Assembly (NCBI GenBank): GCA_003162255.1
Contig: PMMJ01000403.1
Coordinates: 1-35,863, forward strand
Source of the DNA: Acidobacteriaceae bacterium
GTDB lineage: Bacteria; Acidobacteriota; Terriglobia; Terriglobales; Acidobacteriaceae
DNA length: 35,863 bases
Reading direction: 5' to 3'
Positions 1 to 8,007 of this stretch are shown here, in pieces. Position 1 is the first letter of the stretch, and each line of letters starts with the position of its first letter. Position numbers and translations under genes: made by a program. The notes beneath the pieces were generated by a model that saw only the letters and a program-made list of their open reading frames with translations, did no database searches and had not been told where the DNA came from.

Positions 1-1704
1 ATCAAGCCCAAAGTTGCCGCCGAGCATGGCGCGATCGGTTGCATCATTTATTCCGATCCCAAGGACGATGGCTTCTTCCACGGTGACGACTATCCCAAGG
101 GCGGCTGGCGGCCGCGCGACGGCGTTCAACGCGGCAGCGTCATGGACACGGACTATCCCGGCGATCCTCTAACCCCTGGAGTGGGCGCCACTGCCGACGC
201 CAAGCGGCTCGACATCAAAGACGCGAAAACCATCACCAAGATTCCCGTGCTGCCGATTTCTTATGGCGATGCGCTGCCGCTACTTTCCGCCTTGCAAGGG
301 CCGATTGCGCCGGAGGCGTGGCGAGGAGCCTTGCCGATTACTTATCACGTGGGCCCCGGCCCCGCGAAAGTTCATTTGAAAGTATCTTCGAACTGGGACT
401 TGAAGCCGGTCAACGACGTGATTGCCACCCTGCGCGGGTCGGATGCGCCCGAGGAGTGGGTAATCCGCGGAAACCACTACGATGCCTGGGTCAATGGCGC
501 CGAGGATCCGATCTCGGGAATGGTAGCGGTATTAGAAGAAGCTCGCGTACTTGGCGAGCTGCATAAACAAGGATGGAATCCGAAGCGGACGATCATCCTC
601 TGCGCGTGGGACGGCGAAGAGCCCGGCCTGCTGGGCTCGACCGAGTGGGTCGAAACCCATGGCGACGAACTTCAGAAGCGGGCCGTCGCTTACATCAATT
701 CCGACGGCAATGACAGGGGCTTCTTCTATGCCGGCGGTTCGCATGACTTACAACACCTTATTAACGATGTAACTCGCGACATTCAAGATCCGGAGAAACA
801 CATTTCCGTCCAGCAACGAGCGCGTCTGGAGCGGATTGCCCACGCACCCAATGCCGAGGAGCGGGCCGAGATCAGAAAAAGCGACGATGTGCGAGTCCAC
901 GCACTGGGAGACGGTTCGGACTACACGGCGTTTATGGACCATGCCGGCATCTCTGCTCTCAGCATCGGCTACGATGGTGAGGACGATGGCGACTCCTACC
1001 ATTCGATCTATGACGATTTCTACTGGTACACCAAGTTTGTGGATACCGACTTCTCTTACGGGCGCGCGCTGGCACAGACTGGGGGAACCGCGGTCATGCG
1101 GCTGGCGGATGCCGACGTGATTCCGTACGAGTACAACGCCGAGGCGGAGACCATCGAACGGTATGTGAAAGATCTGGAGAAGCTGCTCAAAGACAAGCAG
1201 GACGAAATCACCGAGCGCAATCTGGAGTTGAAAGAAGGCGTGTTCACGGCAACGGCGGATCCACGCAAAACATCTGTCCCGCCGCCCGCAAAGCTGGATC
1301 CACCGTTTATGAACTTTGCGCCGCTGAAGAACGGAGTGGAGGCGATCAAAAAGAGCGCGGAGCGTTACCAGTCGGCGTTTGCCAAGTGGCAGACTGGCGG
1401 AGTCGATTTGCCGGCCCCGGCCGCCGCAGCTCTAAATGCAGAGCTGATTCAGATTCAGAGGACGTTTCTCACCGAAAAAGGCTTGCCGGAGCGCCCATGG
1501 TTCAAGCATCAGGTTTATGCTCCCGGCGCCTACACCGGTTACGGGGCCAAGCCGATCGCGGCGGTGCGTGAATACATGGATCAGGAGAAATGGAAGGAAG
1601 CGGAGGCCCAGGTTCCCATCGTTGGCCAAGTGCTGGAAAATGTCGCGGCCGCGATTGGCAAAGCCGCGGACGATCTGGAGAAGGCGGCGGAACCGGGCCG
1701 GTAA
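1..1704 (+). CDS. M28 family peptidase, glutamate carboxypeptidase II-like (5' end cut by window)
   Basis: The reading frame is open from base 1, so the true start lies outside the window; 567 residues are visible. The first ~60 residues match the end of a protease-associated (PA) domain of the glutamate carboxypeptidase II/transferrin-receptor family (YPKGGWRPRDGVQRGSVM). The two-zinc aminopeptidase core follows, with all expected ligands: NHYDAW (His near visible residue 159), AEDP (Asp ~169), DGEEPG (catalytic Glu-Glu ~206-207), NSDGN (Asp ~235) and YHSIYDD (His ~334). The C-terminal ~200 residues resemble the family's helical dimerisation domain. Family members are secreted or membrane-anchored and cleave acidic dipeptides or short peptides; the substrate here is not known. 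Downstream is a 186-bp gap with a palindromic repeat. Confidence 0.93.
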   Translation: MKPKVAAEHGAIGCIIYSDPKDDGFFHGDDYPKGGWRPRDGVQRGSVMDTDYPGDPLTPGVGATADAKRLDIKDAKTITKIPVLPISYGDALPLLSALQGPIAPEAWRGALPITYHVGPGPAKVHLKVSSNWDLKPVNDVIATLRGSDAPEEWVIRGNHYDAWVNGAEDPISGMVAVLEEARVLGELHKQGWNPKRTIILCAWDGEEPGLLGSTEWVETHGDELQKRAVAYINSDGNDRGFFYAGGSHDLQHLINDVTRDIQDPEKHISVQQRARLERIAHAPNAEERAEIRKSDDVRVHALGDGSDYTAFMDHAGISALSIGYDGEDDGDSYHSIYDDFYWYTKFVDTDFSYGRALAQTGGTAVMRLADADVIPYEYNAEAETIERYVKDLEKLLKDKQDEITERNLELKEGVFTATADPRKTSVPPPAKLDPPFMNFAPLKNGVEAIKKSAERYQSAFAKWQTGGVDLPAPAAAALNAELIQIQRTFLTEKGLPERPWFKHQVYAPGAYTGYGAKPIAAVREYMDQEKWKEAEAQVPIVGQVLENVAAAIGKAADDLEKAAEPGR

Positions 1705-1784
1705 GTTCAACCGGCCGGTCGCGAAGACCCGCATTCTTCCTCAGCAGGCTGCGGGGAAAGGCTGTTCCTGACCAATTCTCGGAG

Positions 1785-1827
1785 TGTGATCGGAGATCAC
1801 AGACATGTGATCACAGATCACAGACAG
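1785..1827. repeat. Palindromic TGTGATC/GATCACA repeat cluster
   Basis: TGTGATC (1785-1791) and GATCACA (1795-1801) form an inverted repeat around a 3-base centre. A perfect 10-base palindrome TGTGATCACA (1806-1815) follows, then another GATCACAGACAG copy. The cluster lies between two genes read in the same direction, about 65 bases upstream of the small secreted protein gene. It could bind a dimeric regulator or be an intergenic short repeat. The arms resemble CRP half-sites, but the spacing is wrong for a CRP site. Confidence 0.6.
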
Positions 1828-1890
1828 AGGACTGCCCGAAGCCGGAAAATATGGACGGGATTGAAGAGTCCTCGCATTATTGGGAGGCAT

Positions 1891-2235
1891 ATGAAAAGAA
1901 ATGTTTCTCTGTTTATCGCATTGACCGCGGCTTTCGTCATCATGGCTACCCAACTGGCGTTCGTGCAGGACAAAGCGCCGGTCAAGGTGACAGGATCGCA
2001 GGTGGTGACCGGGGTTGTGATTGTTCACGTCCAGAAGGATAAGAAAACTCTTGACCTGCAATGCAACCAGGGCGTGAGCAGTTGCAAAGCTCTGCAGAGC
2101 GGCAGCTACCTGATGCTCGAACTTCCCCCGAACTACGGGATGTACGACTGCAAGAACGTTGAGATGTATCAGGGGGATCCCGACAAACCAGACGATGCCG
2201 AGAAGGTTGGCTCGTACTGCCTGGTTGAGAAGTGA
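1891..2235 (+). CDS. Small secreted protein of unknown function
   Basis: This is a 114-residue protein. The chosen ATG has GGGAGG 3-8 bases upstream and begins a signal peptide: MKRN, then a hydrophobic stretch to about residue 23. A longer frame starting at 1786 would place a basic, low-complexity sequence and the repeat cluster before the signal peptide, so it was rejected. The mature part is ~90 residues with three cysteines in the middle (CNQGVSSC and MYDCKNV) and one near the C terminus (SYCLVEK), plus a VVIVHVQKD strand. It may be a small disulfide-bonded beta-rich periplasmic or secreted domain. I do not recognise a family. A 14-base tandem repeat begins inside the last codons. Confidence 0.72.
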   Translation: MKRNVSLFIALTAAFVIMATQLAFVQDKAPVKVTGSQVVTGVVIVHVQKDKKTLDLQCNQGVSSCKALQSGSYLMLELPPNYGMYDCKNVEMYQGDPDKPDDAEKVGSYCLVEK

Positions 2236-2251
2236 GAGTTGAGAAGTGAGG
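2224..2251. repeat. 14-base tandem duplication spanning a stop codon
   Basis: GTTGAGAAGTGAGA (2224-2237) is followed directly by GTTGAGAAGTGAGG (2238-2251). The first copy encodes the last residues and stop (V-E-K-stop) of the small secreted protein. The second copy would restore the same end if the stop shifted by slippage. Confidence 0.75.
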
Positions 2252-2323
2252 GCCGTGCGTGGATCGTCCAGAGGGCAACCGTGGACGGTCCCGTGCATCG
2301 CCGCGTGACCCGGGGGTAAGTGT

Positions 2324-3889
2324 ATGACCGTTGTTCGGGACGCAGTGCGGCCGAGCCAAGCGGGAATCGGCTTGGTGTTGGACGGGCATTCGTTGAAGAT
2401 TGAAGATGTCGCCGCGGTCGCCCGCCATCGTCAACCCATCCAATTGCATCCGGACGCGGTCGGGCGAATCAACAAGTGCCGGGGGCTGCTCGAGCGGAAG
2501 ATCCAGGCCCGCGAAGTCATGTACGGAGTCAACACGGGCATTGGTGAACTGGCGGAAGTCGTTCTGACTCCGGAGCAGGCCGAACAATTCCAGAAATACT
2601 TGCTCTACTCCCATGCCGCGGGTTGTGGAGAACCCTGCCTCGAAGAAGATGTGCGCGCGGGCATGCTTTCACGCCTGAACACTCATTGCTGGGGCCATTC
2701 CGGGATTCGCCGCGAGGTCGTAGAAATCCAGATCGAGATGCTCAACCGCGGCGTCACCCCGGTGGTGTGCCAGAAAGGGTCGGTGGGCGCATGTGGGGAT
2801 CTTTCTCCGATGGCGCAGATGGCCATCACGCTCATGGGCGATGGCGAGGTGTTCTACCAGGGGAAGCGATGGCCGGCGAAAGAGGGACTGGCGGCTGCTG
2901 GCATTTCGCCGATTGCGTTCCGCGAACGAGATGGATTGGCCACCATCAATGGCTCCGATCTCACCACCGGCATGGGATGCCTGGAACTCCACGATGCGGA
3001 GCGATGGCTCAAGACGCAGGAAGTCTGCCTGGCAATGACGCTTGAAGCCCTCAACGCCAACATGGTGGCTTACGATCCGCGGATTCATAGCGTGCGCGGC
3101 TATCCGGGAGCGCAAACCTGCGCCGAGAACATCCGCAGGCTCACCGCGGGATCCGAACTCCTCAAGCTGCCCGGCAAGAAAGTGCAAGACGCCTACTCGC
3201 TCCGTTCCAGCCCGCAAGTCATCGGCGCCGCCAAAGACGCATTCCTTTGGAGCCGGCACATGCTGGAGATCGAACTCAATCACGCCGCCGACAACCCGGT
3301 TTTCTTTCCGGACGAAGACCTGGTGCTCACCGGCGCCAACTTCCAAGGCACACCGTTGGCGTTCGCGCTCGAACTGGTTGGCATGTCAGTAACCACCGTT
3401 GCGGCTCTCTCCGAACGCAGACTAAATCGGCTCATGAATCCTCATTTGTCGATGGGGCTGCCAGCTTTCCTTACCAAGGGCGCCGGAATGTTCTCCGGCC
3501 TGATGCTTACCCAGTACACGGCTGGAGCATTAGTTTGCGAGAACCGTGTGCTGTGCCACCCGGCGGCGACCGGCTCGATTCCAGCCGCTGCCGATCAGGA
3601 AGACTTTGTCTCCATGAGCATGACTACGGCCATCAAGACCCGGCAGATACTGGAGAACGCATGGCACGTGGTCGCGATCGAACTGATGGCGGCGGCTCAG
3701 GCCTTCGATTTGCGGGCGCCGGTCAAGCCCTCGCCAGCATCGGAGGCCGCGTACCAGGTTGTGCGCACTCATGTGAAGCGACTCGATCAGGACCGGCCCC
3801 TGTTCGACGACATCAACACGCTCACGCGCGTGGCCAAGGACGGCAAGATTCTGGAGGCTGCGGAGAAAACTATCTCCAGACTCAATTGA
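2324..3889 (+). CDS. Histidine/aromatic amino acid ammonia-lyase family protein
   Basis: This 521-residue protein has the usual length of the MIO-dependent lyases (histidine ammonia-lyase, PAL/TAL, aminomutases), which eliminate ammonia from an amino acid. Family landmarks are in order: LDGHSLKIEDV (20-30), MYGVNTGIG with the catalytic Tyr (~67), SHAAGCGEP (~96), the MIO segment KGSVGACGDLSP (~151-162), NGSDLTTG (Asn), VQDAYSLRSSPQ (Tyr/Arg), GANFQGTPLAFALE (Phe) and QEDFVSM, which keeps the Glu seen in histidine lyases. The MIO triad is Ala156-Cys157-Gly158 instead of Ala-Ser-Gly. The start is preceded only by a weak GGGGGTAAG. No hutU, hutI or hutG neighbours exist here, so a role in the histidine-degradation operon is not supported and the substrate is left open. 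Confidence 0.9.
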   Translation: MTVVRDAVRPSQAGIGLVLDGHSLKIEDVAAVARHRQPIQLHPDAVGRINKCRGLLERKIQAREVMYGVNTGIGELAEVVLTPEQAEQFQKYLLYSHAAGCGEPCLEEDVRAGMLSRLNTHCWGHSGIRREVVEIQIEMLNRGVTPVVCQKGSVGACGDLSPMAQMAITLMGDGEVFYQGKRWPAKEGLAAAGISPIAFRERDGLATINGSDLTTGMGCLELHDAERWLKTQEVCLAMTLEALNANMVAYDPRIHSVRGYPGAQTCAENIRRLTAGSELLKLPGKKVQDAYSLRSSPQVIGAAKDAFLWSRHMLEIELNHAADNPVFFPDEDLVLTGANFQGTPLAFALELVGMSVTTVAALSERRLNRLMNPHLSMGLPAFLTKGAGMFSGLMLTQYTAGALVCENRVLCHPAATGSIPAAADQEDFVSMSMTTAIKTRQILENAWHVVAIELMAAAQAFDLRAPVKPSPASEAAYQVVRTHVKRLDQDRPLFDDINTLTRVAKDGKILEAAEKTISRLN

Positions 3890-3927
3890 AGACAGTTCGA
3901 GATAGCATCGCCGGTTACCTAATCGCC

Positions 3928-5406
3928 TCATTCGAATTCAAACGCGACGTACTCGAGCTTGCTGTCCCGTTCGATCTGCAAGACCACGGCATCCCCAAAT
4001 TTCAGAGGCCTCACCGCATTCCGCAGGTCGTCCATGTTATTCACCGCCGTTGTATTGATCGAATGAATGACGTCACCGGGGCTGAGTCCAGCCACAACGC
4101 TGGCACGATACGCTGTCCTGGCCACCACAATCACGCCTGACTTGAAACGAAGGTCCGGCAACATTTCGGCGATTTTGCTATCCACGTCCATGCCGAGCAC
4201 GCCCAGTCTTCCAACCAGGTTCTTCTCCGGATCAACCATGTCCAGCAAGCGATCGACATCATGCTTTTGCTGAATAACCGGCACGTAGAGCGTTAACTTT
4301 TCTTTGCCGCGGAGAACTGCCAGCGTCATGACCTCATCCGTGGGGTGCAGGTAGAGGCTGGCCTCGAGCATGGGCAAGCTGCCAATGGGCGTGGTGTCCA
4401 CCGTGAGCACAACGTCTTGAACCTTGAGACCGGCAGTTGCCGCGGGGCCGTCGGGCAGGACGTCCGCGATGATCACTCCCGAATTCACCGGAAGATGCAG
4501 CCCCTCCGCGAGCGCTGGGCTGATGGCCTGCGCCGTGGCTCCGATGTCGCTGCGATCCACGTGACCAACCTTGCGCAGCCGGTCATAGACGAATTTCACC
4601 GCCTTGGCTGGAATGGCGAACCCCAGCCCCTCGCTGCCCCCGCTGGATGAAAATATAAAGGTGTTGATTCCCACCAGGTAGCCGTCAATGTCCACCAAAG
4701 GACCACCGCTATTGCCGCGATTGATCGGCGCATCGGTCTGAATGTAGACCATTGCACGCTGGGGATCCGCCTGTCTCGCCACTGCACTGACGACGCCCAT
4801 GGTCACCGAATTATCCAATCCTTCCGGGCTGCCTAGGGCAATCACCAGTTCACCTTGCCGCACGGTGCGCTTGGGATCCACCAGCAGGAAGGGCAAGCCG
4901 GCAACGTCGATCTTCAGCAAAGCCAAGTCGCTTTCGTTATGAATCCCCACTAGCTTGGCGTCGAAAGTTGACTTACTGCCAGCGTCCGGCGCACTTGCTG
5001 GCGATGCCGGAGATCGGTTCAGAGTCACGCGTATCCGCTGCGCAGCCTCCACCACATGGGCATTCGTAATAATGTATCCATCGGGATCGATAATGACGCC
5101 CGAGCCAAGCCGGTGCTGGCGGACAATGTAGGCAGCCGCGTTTCCGCTCCCGTCTTCGACCGGCCCATAGCCCGCGACCTCGATCTGCACTACGGCAGGC
5201 GCTACCTTGTCGGTCAGCGCTTCCAGGGAATCGTTGAACTGCTGCAGGAATCCAGCTCTGCCATGGGGCTTCGCGGAGCTGTCCTGGCGGACCTCAGCTT
5301 CGGCATCTTTCGCGCGTTGAGATTGCGCATTGGCGGCCAGTGCGGCCATGAAAGCAAACCAGCAAATGGTGACGGTGAAACCCAGCGACTTTTTCCAGGA
5401 AGTCAT
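3928..5406 (-). CDS. HtrA/Deg-type periplasmic serine protease with two PDZ domains
   Basis: This is a 492-residue protein with an N-terminal signal peptide (MTSWKKSLGF..., cleavage probably after ANA near residue 27). The trypsin-like domain carries the full triad: His117 in TNAHVV, Asp160 in NESDLALL, Ser233 in GNSGGPL. Two PDZ-like regions follow (about 275-370 and 395-490; LPDGPAATAGLKVQDVV and VAGLSPGDVIHSINTT). Proteins of this type degrade or hold misfolded envelope proteins, and PDZ domains bind exposed C termini. The ATG at 5404-5406 has GAGG about 9 bases upstream. The gene converges on the ammonia-lyase gene with a 38-bp gap and diverges from the sedolisin gene. The LGSG insertion and the linker near 130-145 (SPASPASAPDAG) are low complexity. 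Confidence 0.93.
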   Translation of the reverse strand: MTSWKKSLGFTVTICWFAFMAALAANAQSQRAKDAEAEVRQDSSAKPHGRAGFLQQFNDSLEALTDKVAPAVVQIEVAGYGPVEDGSGNAAAYIVRQHRLGSGVIIDPDGYIITNAHVVEAAQRIRVTLNRSPASPASAPDAGSKSTFDAKLVGIHNESDLALLKIDVAGLPFLLVDPKRTVRQGELVIALGSPEGLDNSVTMGVVSAVARQADPQRAMVYIQTDAPINRGNSGGPLVDIDGYLVGINTFIFSSSGGSEGLGFAIPAKAVKFVYDRLRKVGHVDRSDIGATAQAISPALAEGLHLPVNSGVIIADVLPDGPAATAGLKVQDVVLTVDTTPIGSLPMLEASLYLHPTDEVMTLAVLRGKEKLTLYVPVIQQKHDVDRLLDMVDPEKNLVGRLGVLGMDVDSKIAEMLPDLRFKSGVIVVARTAYRASVVAGLSPGDVIHSINTTAVNNMDDLRNAVRPLKFGDAVVLQIERDSKLEYVAFEFE

Positions 5407-5569
5407 TCAGCACATCCTCGGCAAAAGATTTCGACATGGTCATCATACCGTGCGGGCTGCAGGTGGAGGCGCCGACGGCCTGCGCGAGATGCAAGAAATG
5501 TTCACTCCTGCGCAAATGCCTGCGCTTCGCGAACTCCCGTAACTAACTATACTATTTCAATAGACATTG

Positions 5570-5657
5570 TTGACATGGTGGGGATTGCCGTGTTACAAAA
5601 TCCAGGTAGTAAAAAACTTGAGAAATTATTTCCAATCGCGCGCAACTGTGCTACCAT
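5570..5657 (+). promoter_or_regulatory. Candidate promoter(s) for the sedolisin gene
   Basis: Option 1 is TTGACA (5570-5575), an 18-base spacer and TACAAA (5594-5599). Option 2 is TTTCCA (5629-5634), a 17-base spacer and TACCAT (5652-5657) with a TGn extension. Both are judged by eye against sigma-70 consensus and are not proven. Confidence 0.35.
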
Positions 5658-5818
5658 CGCGCCACTTCTTTCAACGGGCTGGCGTCGTCGCGAAGTCCGC
5701 ACTCAAGGGCGACACGTCAGTTCAATGTCGCAACTGTCACAACCAATAAAGTCCTGGAGCAGACCGGCCAGGCATCCCAAGTGCATTAGCTCCTCAGTTT
5801 GAAAATACACAATCTTCC

Positions 5819-5824
5819 AGGAGG
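5819..5824 (+). promoter_or_regulatory. Strong ribosome binding site AGGAGG
   Basis: A perfect AGGAGG lies 5 bases before the ATG at 5830. It fixes the start of the sedolisin gene and predicts strong translation. Confidence 0.85.
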
Positions 5825-5829
5825 AAGTA

Positions 5830-7902
5830 ATGAACAGACAGAGCAAGACGTTAAATGCAGTCACTAGTTTCAGATGGCTCAGTGTCGTAGGCATGATCGC
5901 AGTCAGTTGCGCGTTCTTGTCGGCCGGTACCGTGGGCGGCCAACTGGTTGCGCACAACACACCGGGCTTCGTCTCTACAGCAAAGGTTCTCGGGAGCGAG
6001 GATCCGGCCAAGACCATCGAGGTCAGCGTCTGGCTGAATCCGCACAATCGCAGCCAGTTCGATGCTTTGGCAAATCAGCTTTACGACAAAACCTCTCCCA
6101 ACTATCGTCACTTCCTGAGCCGATCCCAGTTCGCGGCGCGCTTTGCCCCGACCGCGGCGGAAGCCAAGACGGTCCAGAAGTTTTTCGCAGCGCACAACCT
6201 GAAAGTAGTGAAGGTCGGCCCCCACAACTTTTTTGTGAGAGCGCGAGGCACCGTCGGTGACGTCGAGTCGGCGTTCCACGTGCAACTGAACAACTACCAA
6301 GTCAAAGACAAGGTCGTGCGCGCCAATGACCGGGATCCCTTCGTCGACGGTGCGGCCGCGCCGCTGGTGAGATCGGTTGCCGGTCTGGACACGGGCGTGT
6401 TTGAGCACCCGTTGAGGGCTCGTCCAACCCCTCCTTCCGTCTCTAACTCGAAGGCCGCAGTGGTGAGCGCGAGCATACGGCCAAGTGACAGCGGTTTCTA
6501 CACCAACAATTGCTTCAATGGTCTGGAGACCGAGACTTTCTCCACCAACAACGACGGCGAGTACCCCATCGGCACCTTCTCCGGAAATCACTTGAATCTG
6601 CAGAGCCTGACCAGCGCGGGCTGCGGTTACACGCCGCCGGAGATTCAAACCGCCTACAACCTTACCGGCGTCTACGCGGAAGGTTATGATGGCACCGGCC
6701 AGACGATCGGAATTATCGACTGGTGCGGTTCCTCCACCATCCAGGACGATGCCAACGCGTTCTCCGCATATTTCGGATTGCCGGCGCTGACTTCGTCGAA
6801 CTTCGCTATCACTTACATCCCGGCGCCGAGCCTCTGTGTCTCCGCCGATCAGGTGGAAATCAATATTGACGTCGAGTGGGCGCACGCCATTGCTCCCGGC
6901 GCCAACATCAACCTGATCGTTCCACCCTCGGCCTATTTCCAGGACATCGACGAAGCATGGTATATCTCCATGGACAGCGGCTTGGCCAATGTCATCTCCG
7001 GCAGCTATGGGGCGGAAGAACTCTACGTCTCTACAAGCGAGTTGGACAACGGCAATCTGCTTTCCGAGATTGGCGCTATTCTGGGAATCTCGAGTAACTT
7101 CTCCAGTGGCGACTACGGCGACTTCACCTTCGGCTATCCCCAGTACAACCCTCCGTCGGTTAGCTATCCAGCGGATGCCCCCTATGCGACGGCAGTGGGC
7201 GGAGTCAGCCTGGCGCTAAACGCCGACAACTCGATCGCATGGCAGGATGGTTGGGGAACTAATGAAATTCTGCTGGCCGAGTCTGGATTCGTTCCCGACC
7301 CGCCCGAAAGCTTCGGCTTCGACTTCGGAGCGGGTGGAGGCCCCAGCGGTTACTTTGCCAAACCTAAGTACCAGAAGAAGCTGGCTGGGAAATTCCGTCA
7401 ACTCCCGGATATCTCCTGGCTGGCCGATCCCTTCACCGGGGTCGTGATCCTCATTTCTATTCCCGGTCAACTTCCAGAGCAGGTATGGCAAGTCTACGGA
7501 GGCACCAGCGTCGCTGCCCCACAGTTCTCCGGGCTCTGGGCGATCGCAAACCAGGAAGCCCAGGCCGGAGGTGGAGCGCCGCTCGGTCAGGCTGCGCCCT
7601 ATGTTTACTCACTGCCGGCGGGAGCGATCTTCGACGTCGTTCCCCAGACCTCAAAAACTAACGTCAAGGCAAGCATTCAGGAGTCAGCCACCACCACCAC
7701 CAAGTACACTGCGGCGCAAGTGGCCGGGGTCACCGGACCATTTGTCGATGCGATCTGGGACTATCCCTTTTACGCGGACACCGCGCTGGCCATTACATTC
7801 GGTACCGATTCCGGCCTGAAAGTGAAGAAGGGCTGGGACAACGTGACCGGCGTGGGAACTCCGAATGCGCAAGCGTTCGCCGATTCCTTCTACGGAAAAT
7901 AA
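5830..7902 (+). CDS. Sedolisin (S53) pro-kumamolisin-like secreted protease
   Basis: This is a 690-residue protein. A hydrophobic N-terminal segment (about 16-35) acts as signal peptide. A pro-kumamolisin activation domain follows (about 45-195; SVWLNPHNRSQFDAL, SPNYRHFLSRSQFAARF, SAFHVQLNNY). The S53 catalytic domain carries Glu343 and Asp347 (VEINIDVEW, the E-x3-D pair), the oxyanion Asp428 (SSGDYG) and nucleophile Ser560 (GGTSVAAP). The C-terminal KKGWDNVTGVGTPN resembles the calcium-binding end of sedolisins. These enzymes are secreted as zymogens, self-activate at acid pH and digest proteins outside the cell. The start is fixed by a perfect RBS. The gene is monocistronic, ending in an intrinsic terminator. 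The family is often expanded in acid-soil Acidobacteriota (recollection). Confidence 0.95.
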   Translation: MNRQSKTLNAVTSFRWLSVVGMIAVSCAFLSAGTVGGQLVAHNTPGFVSTAKVLGSEDPAKTIEVSVWLNPHNRSQFDALANQLYDKTSPNYRHFLSRSQFAARFAPTAAEAKTVQKFFAAHNLKVVKVGPHNFFVRARGTVGDVESAFHVQLNNYQVKDKVVRANDRDPFVDGAAAPLVRSVAGLDTGVFEHPLRARPTPPSVSNSKAAVVSASIRPSDSGFYTNNCFNGLETETFSTNNDGEYPIGTFSGNHLNLQSLTSAGCGYTPPEIQTAYNLTGVYAEGYDGTGQTIGIIDWCGSSTIQDDANAFSAYFGLPALTSSNFAITYIPAPSLCVSADQVEINIDVEWAHAIAPGANINLIVPPSAYFQDIDEAWYISMDSGLANVISGSYGAEELYVSTSELDNGNLLSEIGAILGISSNFSSGDYGDFTFGYPQYNPPSVSYPADAPYATAVGGVSLALNADNSIAWQDGWGTNEILLAESGFVPDPPESFGFDFGAGGGPSGYFAKPKYQKKLAGKFRQLPDISWLADPFTGVVILISIPGQLPEQVWQVYGGTSVAAPQFSGLWAIANQEAQAGGGAPLGQAAPYVYSLPAGAIFDVVPQTSKTNVKASIQESATTTTKYTAAQVAGVTGPFVDAIWDYPFYADTALAITFGTDSGLKVKKGWDNVTGVGTPNAQAFADSFYGK

Positions 7903-7926
7903 CCACGGATAAATGCTTCAAAGTTA

Positions 7927-7957
7927 CCCTGCCATCTTTTAGATGGCAGGGTTTTTT
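7927..7957 (+). terminator. Rho-independent terminator after the sedolisin gene
   Basis: CCCTGCCATC (7927-7936) pairs perfectly with GATGGCAGGG (7942-7951) around a 5-base TTTTA loop and is followed by six T (7952-7957). It starts 25 bases after the sedolisin stop codon and lies before the convergent GH3 gene end. Confidence 0.95.
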
Positions 7958-8007
7958 ATTGGGAATCGCACGACGGGGTTGCGGTGGCAAACCCTGTGCG
8001 GTTGTGA

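Larger units (their letters stand above)
5407..5829. other. Divergent intergenic region between the HtrA and sedolisin genes
   Basis: These 423 bp contain no convincing ORF. They must hold the promoters for both flanking genes. TTGACA at 5570-5575 is followed by TACAAA at 5594-5599. A second candidate -10, TGCTACCAT (TG-extended, hexamer 5652-5657), lies further down. Either would give the sedolisin mRNA a 5' leader of 160-230 bases. I recognise no known riboswitch in that leader. Confidence 0.6.

Noticed and set aside
1785..1801. CRP-type site TGTGA...TCACA
   Set aside because: The half-sites are separated by seven bases rather than six and further repeat units overlap. A repeat cluster is the safer description.
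2324..3889. Assignment of the ammonia-lyase as HutH of a histidine-degradation operon
   Set aside because: No hutU, hutI, hutF or hutG neighbour is present, and the cofactor triad and parts of the pocket differ from typical HutH, so the substrate was left open.
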